From Fen-1308 sp035319125 (GTDB taxonomy: Bacteria > Nitrospirota > Thermodesulfovibrionia > Thermodesulfovibrionales > Dissulfurispiraceae), in NCBI GenBank assembly GCA_035319125.1, contig DATHDG010000020.1, positions 1 through 61,841 on the forward strand: a stretch of 61,841 nt of DNA. The letters run 5' to 3'. A model generated the notes under the pieces. It had not been told where the DNA came from. It worked only from the letters and a program-made list of their open reading frames with translations, and ran no database searches. Made by a program: the position numbers and the translations under genes. Every line of letters begins with the position of its first letter. Within the stretch, counting starts at the first letter, position 1. Positions 1 to 8,014 of this stretch are shown here, piece after piece.

Positions 1-291
1 GACCAGGGCGTCCATGCCGAGATTGACGACCGTAACCCAGCCTGAAATGACAAGCATGAAAATAGGCAGACGGATTCTGGGATGGATGAACTTGCGCATC
101 GCCGAGACGGTCAGGTTAACCATCACCTGGACGAAGACAACAGCAGCGCCCATGAAGACGCCGTTCTTGAGGTTATTGGTCACAGCGATTGCAGGACAGA
201 GGCTAAGCGCAAGCTTGAAGATCGTGTTTTCTTTGAGTATTCCATTTTTTATGAGCTCCCAATAGCTGATATCTTCATTTGTGCTCGACAT
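1..291 (-). CDS. rnfE: Rnf complex subunit E, partial (C-terminus outside window)
   Basis: Integral membrane subunit of the Rnf ion-translocating ferredoxin:NAD oxidoreductase. Only the first 97 codons are present; the gene runs off the left edge. The N-terminus begins MSSTNEDISYWELIKNG and contains the LALSLCPAIAVTNN stretch typical of RnfE/RnfA (NqrD/NqrE family), followed by a hydrophobic segment near residues 42-57 and an R/H-rich turn. ATG at 291 overlaps the end of rnfG by 17 nt, as expected for translationally coupled rnf genes. The order C-D-G-E on the minus strand predicts rnfA and rnfB to the left of the window. Confidence 0.9.
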   Translation of the reverse strand, partial: MSSTNEDISYWELIKNGILKENTIFKLALSLCPAIAVTNNLKNGVFMGAAVVFVQVMVNLTVSAMRKFIHPRIRLPIFMLVISGWVTVVNLGMDALV

Positions 292-862
292 GTGCAGCAC
301 CTCCTCCCTGAATCGTGTCTTTCAAAAACTGCACGCCGTTCTTTACCGCATCTTCGGTTACGGCACGGCTGGATATGGTTGCTCCAGTGATTGCCTGGAT
401 ATACTCTGTCGTGTCTGTCTTCAGTACCTTCAGATGATCGATGTCCTTACCCTTAAACTGGCCCTTAAACGCCGGGGTTTCGACTTCATCGCCGAGGCCT
501 GGGGTTTCTTTTTCATCAAGAATTTCTATCTTCTGCACTTTAAAATCCTTATCCACCGCTATAAGCGTCTTGATATAGCTTGAATAGCCTTTGCCGAAAG
601 ATTGCACTATATAACCTACGGTTGCATCTCCTTTTTTGGCTACCCAGTATTGGGCGTGCCTTTCATGGCTCTCCCAATCGCCGAGCTTGTCGATCTTGTC
701 GGCATCCGGAATGAGCAGCTTAAGTGCTTTCTGTTCAGCAATTACATTGTTCTTGAACCTTATCGGTGATGTCGTCGCGTGGACGACAGCCAGGATCAGG
801 CCGCCGATAAGATAGATAACCACAAGATTGAGCGTGATCTTGATAATATCTTTTCCGGTCAT
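275..862 (-). CDS. rnfG: Rnf complex subunit G (covalent-FMN subunit)
   Basis: Electron-transfer flavoprotein subunit of Rnf, 195 aa. One N-terminal transmembrane helix (about residues 8-30) anchors a periplasm-facing FMN-binding domain. The flavinylation motif is visible as TGATISSRAV near residues 158-167; in this family the threonine of the (S/T)GAT motif carries FMN through a phosphoester bond. Just upstream is the ETPGLGDEVETPAF segment, also family-typical. Start ATG at 862 overlaps the rnfD stop by 4 nt (ATGA). No flavin transferase (ApbE) gene is seen in the window, so FMN attachment must rely on one encoded elsewhere. Confidence 0.95.
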   Translation of the reverse strand: MTGKDIIKITLNLVVIYLIGGLILAVVHATTSPIRFKNNVIAEQKALKLLIPDADKIDKLGDWESHERHAQYWVAKKGDATVGYIVQSFGKGYSSYIKTLIAVDKDFKVQKIEILDEKETPGLGDEVETPAFKGQFKGKDIDHLKVLKTDTTEYIQAITGATISSRAVTEDAVKNGVQFLKDTIQGGGAAHVEHK

Positions 863-1920
863 TGCTTGACCTCCTTCACCTTCACAGCGCCAAATACCTT
901 CGACTTGAATCCCCTGTCAAGCAGGGGCGAGAAACAGTTCATGATAAGTATGGCGAACATGACCCCTTCAGGATATCCGCCTTTGAGCCTGATTAGCATA
1001 GTAAGAAAGCCGCAGCCGGCCCCGAAAATTATCTGGCCCATCTTTATAGATGGACATGTGACATAGTCGGTAGCCATAAAAAAGGCTCCAAGGATGATGC
1101 CTCCGCTCAGCAGATGCAGAATCGGGTCGCCCGCGAACAGAGCGCCCTGGCCGCCGAAAATCCAGGCTATAACAGCCGCGGTCCCGAGGAATGATACCGG
1201 GATATGCCATGTTATGTATCCGCGGTAAAGAAGAAACGCGGCTCCGATAAGAAGCGCAAAGGCCGAGGTTTCGCCCAGCGAACCAGCCCTGTTGCCGAAG
1301 AGAAGGTCGATATACAGATTGAGCTTGTTGCCGAATACTTCAAGAAGCTTTTGCATGCCCTCTTCTTTGAGAATACCGAGCGGAGTAGCGGTTGTCTTCG
1401 CGTCCATTGCTATGAAGGCCGCGGTCGGCGCGCTCCATATAGTCATAAGCTTTGGAAACGACAGGAGCAGAAAGGCCCTGCCGACAAGCGCAGGGTTAAA
1501 TACGTTGAACCCGAGACCGCCAAAAAGCTGCTTGGTAAGGGCAACCGCCACAACAGAACCGACTATCGGTATATAGAAAGGGACCGACGACGGCAGATTG
1601 AGGCCAAGCAATAAACCAGTGAGGAATGCGCTTCCATCGTTGACAGTGATTTTTTTCTTGACGGCTTTCTCATATAAATACTCCGACAGGATAGCCGCCA
1701 CAATCGAAATGGCAAGGACAATAGCCGCCTTTGGTCCGAAGAAATAGACCGACATTGCCGTAGCGGGCAGTAGGGCCGCATTCACGCTCCACATGATGCG
1801 GCTGGTCGTTTCCTCGCTTCTCAGATGAGGGCTTACCGAGACTATGAGTCTGCTTGCATCCTTCGCATCAGTCGCCATCTTACTCCCCTTTATAGCATCT
1901 GGTATATTTTGGTCGCTCAT
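859..1920 (-). CDS. rnfD: Rnf complex subunit D
   Basis: Polytopic membrane subunit of Rnf (NqrB/RnfD family), 353 aa. The open frame extends 27 codons further upstream, but ATG at 1920 is preferred: it forms an ATGA overlap with the rnfC stop and gives a family-like N-terminus with the SPHLRSEETTSRIMW stretch. Eight to ten hydrophobic segments follow. A flavinylation-type motif reads AKTTATPLG (roughly residues 176-184), where a Thr is expected to carry FMN. Family signatures NVFNPALVGRAFLL and FFMATDYVTCPS are present. It probably forms part of the ion-conducting path with RnfA and RnfE. Confidence 0.95.
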   Translation of the reverse strand: MSDQNIPDAIKGSKMATDAKDASRLIVSVSPHLRSEETTSRIMWSVNAALLPATAMSVYFFGPKAAIVLAISIVAAILSEYLYEKAVKKKITVNDGSAFLTGLLLGLNLPSSVPFYIPIVGSVVAVALTKQLFGGLGFNVFNPALVGRAFLLLSFPKLMTIWSAPTAAFIAMDAKTTATPLGILKEEGMQKLLEVFGNKLNLYIDLLFGNRAGSLGETSAFALLIGAAFLLYRGYITWHIPVSFLGTAAVIAWIFGGQGALFAGDPILHLLSGGIILGAFFMATDYVTCPSIKMGQIIFGAGCGFLTMLIRLKGGYPEGVMFAILIMNCFSPLLDRGFKSKVFGAVKVKEVKQ

Positions 1921-3221
1921 GGCTTCACCATCGATTTGGCGAGTCTCACAAACTGGACAATGGGCCGCTTTGACGGGCATACATAAGTGCATGAGCCGCA
2001 CTCGAAGCAGTCGAACAGGCCGTATTTCTTGGCCTCCTCATAAAAACCCCTTTCGGAAAGGACACTGATCATGGAAGGCATAAGGCCCATCGCGCAAGCC
2101 TCTATGCATCTTCCGCAGCGGATGCAGGGATTGTAATCGTCCACATGAACGAGCCCCTCTTCGGGCAGAGCCAGAATGCCGGAGGTGCCCTTGGTCACAG
2201 GCACATTCAGGTCATACATGGCAAAGCCCATCATCGGGCCGCCGGAAATGACCTTTGCAGCGTCGGTCTTGAATCCTCCGCATTCCTTGATAAGTTCTGA
2301 AACGAGCGTGCCTATTTTCACCATCAAATTGGCCGGTTCGTTTATGCTTTCACCCGAAATGGTCACAACGCGTTCGATCAAAGGCTTGCCGTATCTGGCC
2401 GCTTCATAGACCGCTATTGTCGTCCCGATATTCTGGACAACCACGCCTACATCCATAGGCAATGCGCGAGGCGGTACTTCACGGTTGACGGCTGCCTTGA
2501 TAAGCATTTTTTCAGCGCCCTGCGGATATTTGACTTCGAGGCCGCATACTGTAATATCAGAACTGCCGGCAGCAGCTTTCTTGAGGGCTTCAATAGCATC
2601 GGGCTTGTTGTCCTCGATCCCGATAAAGGCCTTTTTGACTCCCAGGATCCTCATCAATACCTTAGTGCCCTCAGTGACATCCGACGGCCTCTCGATCATC
2701 AGGCGATAATCGGCTGTGAGATAAGGCTCGCACTCGGCCCCGTTTATAACCAGAACATCTATAGGTTTTTCCTTTGGGGGTGAGAGCTTGACGTGAGTCG
2801 GGAAAGCGGCGCCTCCCATCCCTACAAGTCCGGCGTCCTTCACCATTTCCTTCAACTGCTCTGCCGGCAAGGAAAGATACTCAGGATGATCTTTCAGTGA
2901 CGTCCATTCTTCCTGAAAGTCGTTTTCAATCACAACGCAAGGAGTCATCTTTCCGGTTGCCAGCGGGAAGTCGCCTATCGAAATTACCTTACCCGACACC
3001 GAAGAATGGACTGGGGCCGATACAAAACCACCCGAAGTTCCCACGACTTCGCCTTTCTTAACAAGCTGGCCTATTTCTACAGCAAGCTTACACGGAGCCC
3101 CGATATGCTGGCTCAGCGGAATGATGACCTGCTTCGGCGCCTGGGCAACCCTGATCGCCCTGTCCCTTGCTAATTCCTTTTTGTCCGGGGGATGTACCCC
3201 GCCTTTGAATGTGAGCGGCAT
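1917..3221 (-). CDS. rnfC: Rnf complex subunit C (NADH/FMN/4Fe-4S subunit)
   Basis: Peripheral subunit that exchanges electrons with NAD(H), 434 aa. The N-terminal RnfC barrel begins TFKGGVHPPDKKELA. The central NuoF-like Rossmann part has GMGGAAFPTHVKLSPP (nucleotide/FMN binding) and INGAECEPYLTADYRLM. The C-terminus carries two 4Fe-4S motifs, CIRCGRCIEAC and CFECGSCTYVCPSKRP (about residues 367-415). The protein is at the short end for RnfC because it lacks the long Ala/Lys-rich tail of the E. coli homologue. It is the first gene of the visible rnf operon and is preceded by a long non-coding leader. Confidence 0.96.
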   Translation of the reverse strand: MPLTFKGGVHPPDKKELARDRAIRVAQAPKQVIIPLSQHIGAPCKLAVEIGQLVKKGEVVGTSGGFVSAPVHSSVSGKVISIGDFPLATGKMTPCVVIENDFQEEWTSLKDHPEYLSLPAEQLKEMVKDAGLVGMGGAAFPTHVKLSPPKEKPIDVLVINGAECEPYLTADYRLMIERPSDVTEGTKVLMRILGVKKAFIGIEDNKPDAIEALKKAAAGSSDITVCGLEVKYPQGAEKMLIKAAVNREVPPRALPMDVGVVVQNIGTTIAVYEAARYGKPLIERVVTISGESINEPANLMVKIGTLVSELIKECGGFKTDAAKVISGGPMMGFAMYDLNVPVTKGTSGILALPEEGLVHVDDYNPCIRCGRCIEACAMGLMPSMISVLSERGFYEEAKKYGLFDCFECGSCTYVCPSKRPIVQFVRLAKSMVKP

Positions 3222-3597
3222 GACGCTTTCTCCCAGTTGTCATATTTTGTGAATAAATTGAATATATCGAATAGCTAGCTTCTATAAACTTTGTTCTTGG
3301 GCAATCCGTCACAGGAGAAGGCCGCCCGGCGGACTGACAGACCGTGAAATTCCGATGATTCGAATGCAACAAGAATAAATCGAAGGTTTGCTACAGAAAC
3401 AAAGGCCGCTATATCTCGGATTACCGGCTGAATATGTCTGCTTCTCCATTTAGTGAATGGCCCCTTTGTACGGGTTATCACATGGGGAGATGAACGCACG
3501 TATCTCCCATTCCGCAGTCTCGTCTCATTCCTTCACCGGACCAGTAAGTTCCGTCGCAGCAACACCTCGGCAATCGGCGCCCGCCCGGATCAAAAGA
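3222..3597 (-). ncRNA. candidate structured 5' leader or small RNA upstream of rnfC
   Basis: About 440 bases separate pcm from rnfC, both on the minus strand, with no convincing gene. A good -10 (TATAAT at 3609-3604 on the minus strand) would start transcription near 3597 toward rnfC. The first ~150 nt of such an RNA contain stacked inverted repeats. ATGGGGAGAT (3482-3491) pairs with ATCTCCCAT (3502-3510), with one bulge. CCATT (3446-3450) pairs with AATGG (3456-3460). I compared it by eye with FMN, cobalamin, SAM, guanidine and c-di-GMP riboswitch cores and could not match it to any. It may be an rnf-regulating leader or an independent small RNA. Confidence 0.35.
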
Positions 3598-3603
3598 TGT
3601 TCA

Positions 3604-3634
3604 ATTATAACAGATGAACCGGCGCCTGTAGCAA
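3604..3634 (-). promoter_or_regulatory. putative sigma70 promoter for the rnf leader
   Basis: On the minus strand the -10 is a perfect TATAAT (3609-3604). The best -35 is TTGCTA (3634-3629) at a long 19-nt spacing. It lies just after the pcm stop codon, so rnf would have its own promoter rather than depending on surE-pcm transcription. Confidence 0.35.
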
Positions 3635-3659
3635 TGCAAAAAGATTTTATAACAGAATT

Positions 3660-4304
3660 TTATGCCTTCCAGCCGTGCTCGCCGATTAATGGCACGAAGG
3701 CGCAGGGGGTGCTGAATTCCTCTACAAGCTCATCATTGACTTTTCTGCCCTTGAGAAGCATCTGGGAGAACCGCTCCCCAACTGGCGCAACTACTATGCC
3801 GCCATTCCTAAGCTGCTGTGCAAGCGGTTTTGGGATTTTAGGTGCGGCCGCGGTAACAATGATACGATCAAACGGTGAACGATCCTCAAGACCAATTGAA
3901 CCATCGCTCACGGCAATATATGCATTCACATATCCGAGCTCCTTCAATTTCTCCGCCGCACTGGCTGCCAAAACAGCAATCCGCTCTACCGAATAAACTT
4001 CAGCAGCAAGTTCAGCTAGTATAGCTGTCTGGTAACCTGATCCAGTCCCGATCTCAAGAACCTTCTCTATGCCGGTCAGCTCAAGCAGTTCAGTCATGAC
4101 TGCGACCATATACGGCTGAGAAATTGTCTGACCTTCCCCGATAGACATGGCTGAATCGTCATAGGCAGCGTATCTGACCTGCTCCGGCATAAAAAGGTGC
4201 CGTGGAACTTTTCTCATGGCTGCCAGGACTCGCTCGTCCTTTATTCCACGAGCTATTAATTGGGTGGAGACCATCAACTCCCTTAGTCTTTTGAAATCTT
4301 CCAT
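3660..4304 (-). CDS. pcm: protein-L-isoaspartate O-methyltransferase
   Basis: Repairs isoaspartyl residues in aged proteins by SAM-dependent carboxyl methylation. It has 214 aa, normal for the family. The SAM-binding loop is VLEIGTGSGYQTA (about residues 80-92), preceded by the family signature GEGQTISQPYMVAVM and followed by VYSVERI. The post-motif segment SDGSIGLEDRSPFDRIIVTAAAPKIP is also characteristic. ATG at 4304 lies inside the surE coding end (22-nt overlap), so the two are translationally coupled; a second in-frame ATG ten codons on is possible. surE-pcm pairing is conserved in many bacteria as a stationary-phase survival module. Confidence 0.96.
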   Translation of the reverse strand: MEDFKRLRELMVSTQLIARGIKDERVLAAMRKVPRHLFMPEQVRYAAYDDSAMSIGEGQTISQPYMVAVMTELLELTGIEKVLEIGTGSGYQTAILAELAAEVYSVERIAVLAASAAEKLKELGYVNAYIAVSDGSIGLEDRSPFDRIIVTAAAPKIPKPLAQQLRNGGIVVAPVGERFSQMLLKGRKVNDELVEEFSTPCAFVPLIGEHGWKA

Positions 4305-5041
4305 CCTCTTTTCAGGACTTCAAAAGCCGAATAATTAGTCATATCCAGATGCACAGGTGTAACGGATACGAAACCGTCCATTACCGACTGCATATCGATA
4401 TCCTCTCCATGCTCCCAATAAGGCTTGCCTCCACCTATCCAATAATGCTTTTCACCCCAAGGCGAATAAATATCCTGTATTGCATTATCATATATACGCT
4501 TACCCTGTTTCGTTATTCTTACGCCCTTAAGGGTCTCTTGTGGCTGATTCGGCACATTAACATTAAGCAGGGTATCGTAAGGAAGCTGTTTGTCCAGGAT
4601 ATATCTGGCAACCTCTTCAGCAAAAGGGACAGCCGCCTCATAGAGGAATGGCCTATCTCCCGCAAGAGATATAGCAAACGAAGGAACTCCGAGAATCGTC
4701 CCTTCGATAGCAGCCGAAACAGTTCCTGAATAGGTAACATCGTCTCCCAGATTAGCGCCCCGGTTGATGCCCGACGCCACCAGGTCCGGCTTTCTCGGAA
4801 GCACTTTATGAACTGCAAGAGCGACGCAATCAGTTGGAGTCCCATTAACACTGAATACATGATTTCTCAGCTCATCAACCTTTAGCGGCCTGTGAAGGGT
4901 AAGGGCGTGACTGACAGCGCTCCTTTCCCGATCAGGAGCTACAATATATGCTTCGCCAATTTTAGACATAGCCATGAAAAGAGCGGTGAGTCCCGGCGCG
5001 TGCACACCGTCATCATTAGTGACCAGAATTAGCGGCTTCAT
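4283..5041 (-). CDS. surE: 5'/3'-nucleotidase SurE
   Basis: Metal-dependent survival nucleotidase, 252 aa, acting on nucleoside monophosphates and short polyphosphates. The metal site is formed by LVTNDDG (Asp8/Asp9), the serine in PDRERSAVSHALTL and the asparagine in ASGINRGANLGDDVTYSGTV. All are intact. It overlaps pcm downstream. There is no good ribosome-binding site before the ATG. Instead an extended -10 (TGATATAAT) sits 6 nt upstream, suggesting a leaderless transcript. Confidence 0.96.
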   Translation of the reverse strand: MKPLILVTNDDGVHAPGLTALFMAMSKIGEAYIVAPDRERSAVSHALTLHRPLKVDELRNHVFSVNGTPTDCVALAVHKVLPRKPDLVASGINRGANLGDDVTYSGTVSAAIEGTILGVPSFAISLAGDRPFLYEAAVPFAEEVARYILDKQLPYDTLLNVNVPNQPQETLKGVRITKQGKRIYDNAIQDIYSPWGEKHYWIGGGKPYWEHGEDIDMQSVMDGFVSVTPVHLDMTNYSAFEVLKRGWKISKD

Positions 5042-5047
5042 CTCTTG

Positions 5048-5056
5048 ATTATATCA
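5048..5056 (-). promoter_or_regulatory. extended -10 promoter of surE-pcm
   Basis: On the minus strand TG-A-TATAAT occupies 5056-5048 and the surE ATG begins at 5041, leaving 6 nt. Transcription would start at or next to the start codon. No clear -35 is present, consistent with an extended -10 promoter. Confidence 0.45.
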
Positions 5057-5163
5057 ATAGCGTAAATAGTTTGGCAGTAATAATAATTCAGAATAGTATT
5101 TTCAATTCCCATGCCTGTAGGATCGTGGCTACAGAAGAACTAGTTTGGATTATATTATCTCTG

Positions 5164-5922
5164 TCACATGAAGCCCTCGCAGAAGGCATGGACGTTATAT
5201 CCCAAATCCTCATAACAATAACCGCCCTCAAGAAGCGCATACCTTCTGCCGCTACAATGCTTTTCAGAAAATTCCTTCATAAGCCTTCCTATTTCTTTAT
5301 ATGCAAGAGTAGAAAGTTTACCGCCCCAATCCTTTTCATATTCATCAAATCCAGCCGATGCAGCAATAATGTCACAGTCACCGGTTCTATCAAGAATAGA
5401 TTCGATTTCGCCAAGGTAGTCTTTTTCGGTTTCGCTCCCCGGATTCAAAATCATGAAATCCTTTTGACCGCACAGAATATTAATATTGCCATCTCCCCTG
5501 TGAAGATCGAAGTCAAGCACAAAAGCAGAGGCTATCTTTCCTTCAGATCTTAGCTTTAAGAGAGACACTGCCATATTATTGAAAAAACAGAATCCCCAGC
5601 AACTGTCCCTAGAAGCATGATGCCCTGGAGGTCGAATGCATCCAAATGAGGGTTCACCCGCAAAAGCAAGCTCGGAAGCCATAATTGCTCCTCCTGCAGC
5701 AAGGAGCGCCATCTCATAGATTTCAGCAGACCGGCGGACGGATGCAATATGGGAGTATGAATGAGCCCTTAGGAGGTCCTCTTCGCCGGCCGGCTCCGGC
5801 ACAATGAATTTATAGCCGGGATGTTTTTTCAATTCCCGAATGATCGGTTCCATCCGACCAGGCGACGCAGCAGGATCATTATCATATTGTCTATAAAAAG
5901 CTTCATGAAATATGATGTTCAT
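5164..5922 (-). CDS. histone deacetylase-fold hydrolase (class II HDAC/AcuC-like)
   Basis: Zinc-dependent deacetylase family (arginase/deacetylase fold), 252 aa from the preferred ATG at 5922 (MNIIFHEAFY); an upstream ATG at 5946 is less family-like. Catalytic motifs are visible: RPPGHHA (tandem histidines), then FDLHRGDG supplying the Asp and His zinc ligands, then AGFDEYEKDWGG with the third-ligand Asp, and LEGGY near the end supplying the usual Tyr region. It is shorter than typical 300-370 aa bacterial members, with trimmed loops. Substrate is unknown; bacterial relatives include acetylpolyamine amidohydrolases and AcuC. It sits 33 nt downstream of the MBL-fold gene and is probably cotranscribed with it. 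Confidence 0.85.
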   Translation of the reverse strand: MNIIFHEAFYRQYDNDPAASPGRMEPIIRELKKHPGYKFIVPEPAGEEDLLRAHSYSHIASVRRSAEIYEMALLAAGGAIMASELAFAGEPSFGCIRPPGHHASRDSCWGFCFFNNMAVSLLKLRSEGKIASAFVLDFDLHRGDGNINILCGQKDFMILNPGSETEKDYLGEIESILDRTGDCDIIAASAGFDEYEKDWGGKLSTLAYKEIGRLMKEFSEKHCSGRRYALLEGGYCYEDLGYNVHAFCEGFM

Positions 5923-5955
5923 AAGCTGCCCTCCGAAAAATAGCAAATAACGTAT

Positions 5956-6936
5956 TTATAGATCACAGCCTTTTTTAAACTCCCTCTCTACCTCACTGTA
6001 AATTTCATCAGCAGAATGAATATATTTTGGAGAGATATGCATTATTTCAATATTCCCCACCTTTGCTTCTCGGGCGATCTTGCCCGCAAGTGCAGCTGTC
6101 AAATGGCTTCGTTCCAAAGCTCTCTCTATTTCCTTATCAGGAAAGTAGGCTTCGCAAAAAAGCGTGTCAGAGCCGCTGACAAACTCAATTATCTTTGAAA
6201 TATTTATCTCATCCGGTGAAACGTCCGTTACGTAGGATATTTTTTGTCCACGGGTTATGGTCGCAATCTGCATAGCTTCCTTAAGTGTTATAGTCTTTCC
6301 TCCGAAATCGAATGACATGTCATCAGGTGCGCCGCGACGTATCGCCTTCTTGAATTCTGAAAGCCACGGGCCCACCTCAAATCCCATTGACTGCAGATGC
6401 GCCTTATTTATATTTATATGATAGTCTTCCTCCAGGGAATATGCGATAACCGGCACGTCGTGAGTAAGCTGCAGCGCCTTAACTTTAAACAGAGTGTCGT
6501 CAAGTATGATACTGCTGAATCCAGAGGTTTCAAGGTCCATTCTCTCAAAAGCGTCTGAAGCGTAAAAGCCGCTATGTTTAACGACTGCATCGTTTATTTC
6601 AAATACGTCCAATTTGAGCGGATACTCGCGGATGAGATTCCATGAATAACCTTTGAGTTTTCCTTCGATGCATGAGACTATATCTCTTGGCCCATAAATA
6701 CGCAGAGGTGCAACGCGTCTTAGCGCAGCGCGGATCACCAAATCTATCCCGATGAAGTGATCGATATGCATATGCGTGATGAAAATATCGCTTATCTTGA
6801 GCAGATGACCAGTGTCAAGAGCGCTTATGTTTCCACAGTCAAATAGAACAGCTCTTCTTTCCCTCAATATTCTTGCAAAGACGGCCGGATCATCGAACGG
6901 TCCATTGACGCGAAACACATGAAAAACAGGCTTCAT
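5956..6936 (-). CDS. metallo-beta-lactamase-fold hydrolase, RNase Z-like
   Basis: 326 aa from ATG 6936 (MKPVFHVFRVNGPFDDP); the frame is open upstream, but this start sits beside a -10 element. The metal-binding motif THMHIDHFIG (HxHxDH) matches the RNase Z/ELAC branch; LTHDVPVIAYS, VTDVS and a late HISPKYIH segment supply further ligand positions. The domain organisation resembles RNase Z (tRNA 3'-end nuclease), but the flexible exosite arm is not obvious. An RNase Z-related hydrolase of unknown substrate is equally possible. Transcribed divergently from galT. Confidence 0.75.
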   Translation of the reverse strand: MKPVFHVFRVNGPFDDPAVFARILRERRAVLFDCGNISALDTGHLLKISDIFITHMHIDHFIGIDLVIRAALRRVAPLRIYGPRDIVSCIEGKLKGYSWNLIREYPLKLDVFEINDAVVKHSGFYASDAFERMDLETSGFSSIILDDTLFKVKALQLTHDVPVIAYSLEEDYHININKAHLQSMGFEVGPWLSEFKKAIRRGAPDDMSFDFGGKTITLKEAMQIATITRGQKISYVTDVSPDEINISKIIEFVSGSDTLFCEAYFPDKEIERALERSHLTAALAGKIAREAKVGNIEIMHISPKYIHSADEIYSEVEREFKKGCDL

Positions 6937-6940
6937 AGTG

Positions 6941-6952
6941 TTATAATTATAA
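6941..6952. promoter_or_regulatory. palindromic -10 region between MBL gene and galT
   Basis: TTATAATTATAA is a perfect palindrome containing TATAAT on both strands. On the minus strand the hexamer 6951-6946 lies 9 nt from the MBL-gene ATG, implying a 2-3 nt leader. On the plus strand the matching TATAAT could serve galT, whose ATG is 60 nt away and has a strong AGGAGG site. No good -35 was found on either strand. Confidence 0.35.
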
Positions 6953-7011
6953 CTTAAAAATATATTTAGCTTATCAGTAACTTGCCCTAACAGAATCATT
7001 TAGGAGGATCT

Positions 7012-8010
7012 ATGCCCGAGCTCAGAAAAGACCCCATATCCGGACGGTGGGTGATTATATCGGTCGAGCGCGGAAAAAGACCGACCGATTTTGTGTCGCC
7101 GTCGCAAAAGCGCAAAACAGGTGGTTTTTGTCCGTTCTGCCCCGGCAACGAGCATACAACTACGCCTGAAATTATTGCGTTCAGGCCAGCCAGCACTCCA
7201 CCTAATTCTCCGGGATGGACGCTGCGAGCTGTACCGAACAAATTCCCTGCATTGCAAATACATGGAGAGCTTCAGAAAATGGGGGAAGGCGTATTTGACA
7301 AAATGAACGGGATCGGTGCTCATGAGGTTATAATCGAGACACCTGACCACCAGTTATCGCTTGCCACGATGCCATCGAGGGCGGTAGAGGATGTTCTTTG
7401 GGCATATTATTTCAGACTTATGGATCTTAAGAAAGACTTTCGCTTCAAATATGTCCTCATATTCAAGAATGAAGGTGAAGTGGCAGGATCTTCTCTAGAG
7501 CACAGCCACAGTCAGCTGATAGCCCTGCCAATCATTCCAAAAACTGTCAGGGAAGAGATGGATACTGCCAAACAATATTACGACAGCAAGGAGCGTTGCA
7601 TATTCTGTGATATCATCAACCAAGAGATAGAAGCAGGCAAACGTGTAATTTATGAAAACGATAAATATGTTGCTGTCGCCCCGTTTGCGCCCCGTGAGCC
7701 GTTTGAAACATGGATCTTGCCTAAACGTCATGAATCTAACTTCGGCCCTCCCGATAAAAGCTTTTCGGGGCTGGCTGATATTCTTCAGCGCGTGCTTAAA
7801 CAGCTGGACAAAGTGCTCGATACACCTCCATACAATTTCATCCTTCATACGTCCGCCTTCAAGGACGAAGTGAATGACTATTATCACTGGCATATCGAGA
7901 TCGTGCCTAAGCTGACAAGGACTGCCGGTTTTGAATGGGGATCGGGGTTTTACATTAATCCGACCCCCCCTGAAGAGGCGGCTAAATTCATGCGGGAAGC
8001 AAAAATTTAG
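7012..8010 (+). CDS. galT: galactose-1-phosphate uridylyltransferase
   Basis: Transfers UMP between UDP-glucose and galactose-1-phosphate (HIT superfamily, Leloir-type interconversion of nucleotide sugars), 332 aa. Start ATG follows AGGAGG at 5-nt spacing. Motifs include DPISGRWVIIS near the N-terminus, zinc-site pair CPFCPGNE, the nucleophile-containing HSHSQ (HxHxQ, near residue 165), and YHWHIEIVPKL near the C-terminus. A second CxxC (CIFCDI) follows the active site. It lies 4 nt before glgA, linking hexose-phosphate nucleotides to alpha-glucan synthesis. In some anaerobes this clade is thought to act with UDP-glucose and glucose-1-phosphate rather than dietary galactose. Confidence 0.94.
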   Translation: MPELRKDPISGRWVIISVERGKRPTDFVSPSQKRKTGGFCPFCPGNEHTTTPEIIAFRPASTPPNSPGWTLRAVPNKFPALQIHGELQKMGEGVFDKMNGIGAHEVIIETPDHQLSLATMPSRAVEDVLWAYYFRLMDLKKDFRFKYVLIFKNEGEVAGSSLEHSHSQLIALPIIPKTVREEMDTAKQYYDSKERCIFCDIINQEIEAGKRVIYENDKYVAVAPFAPREPFETWILPKRHESNFGPPDKSFSGLADILQRVLKQLDKVLDTPPYNFILHTSAFKDEVNDYYHWHIEIVPKLTRTAGFEWGSGFYINPTPPEEAAKFMREAKI

Positions 8011-8014
8011 TCCA

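Noticed and set aside
917..936. CCCCTGTCAAGCAGGGG palindrome
   Set aside because: Lies within the rnfD coding region and reads as normal codons; not counted as a member of the intergenic palindrome family.
1204..1614. 136-codon plus-strand frame
   Set aside because: Antisense shadow of rnfD with Arg/Lys-rich composition.
3330..3360. FMN-riboswitch-like GTGAAATTCC on the plus strand
   Set aside because: Only one short block matches; the remaining conserved FMN-element segments are missing and it points away from rnf.
3525..3659. Frame continuing ~45 codons after the pcm stop on the minus strand
   Set aside because: No ATG or GTG with a ribosome-binding site; more likely a by-product of the structured leader. 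Kept as an observation in the leader finding.
3457..3996. 179-codon plus-strand reading frame antisense to pcm
   Set aside because: It is opposite a well-supported pcm gene, and its upstream part covers the predicted rnf leader; no ribosome-binding site and no recognisable domain.
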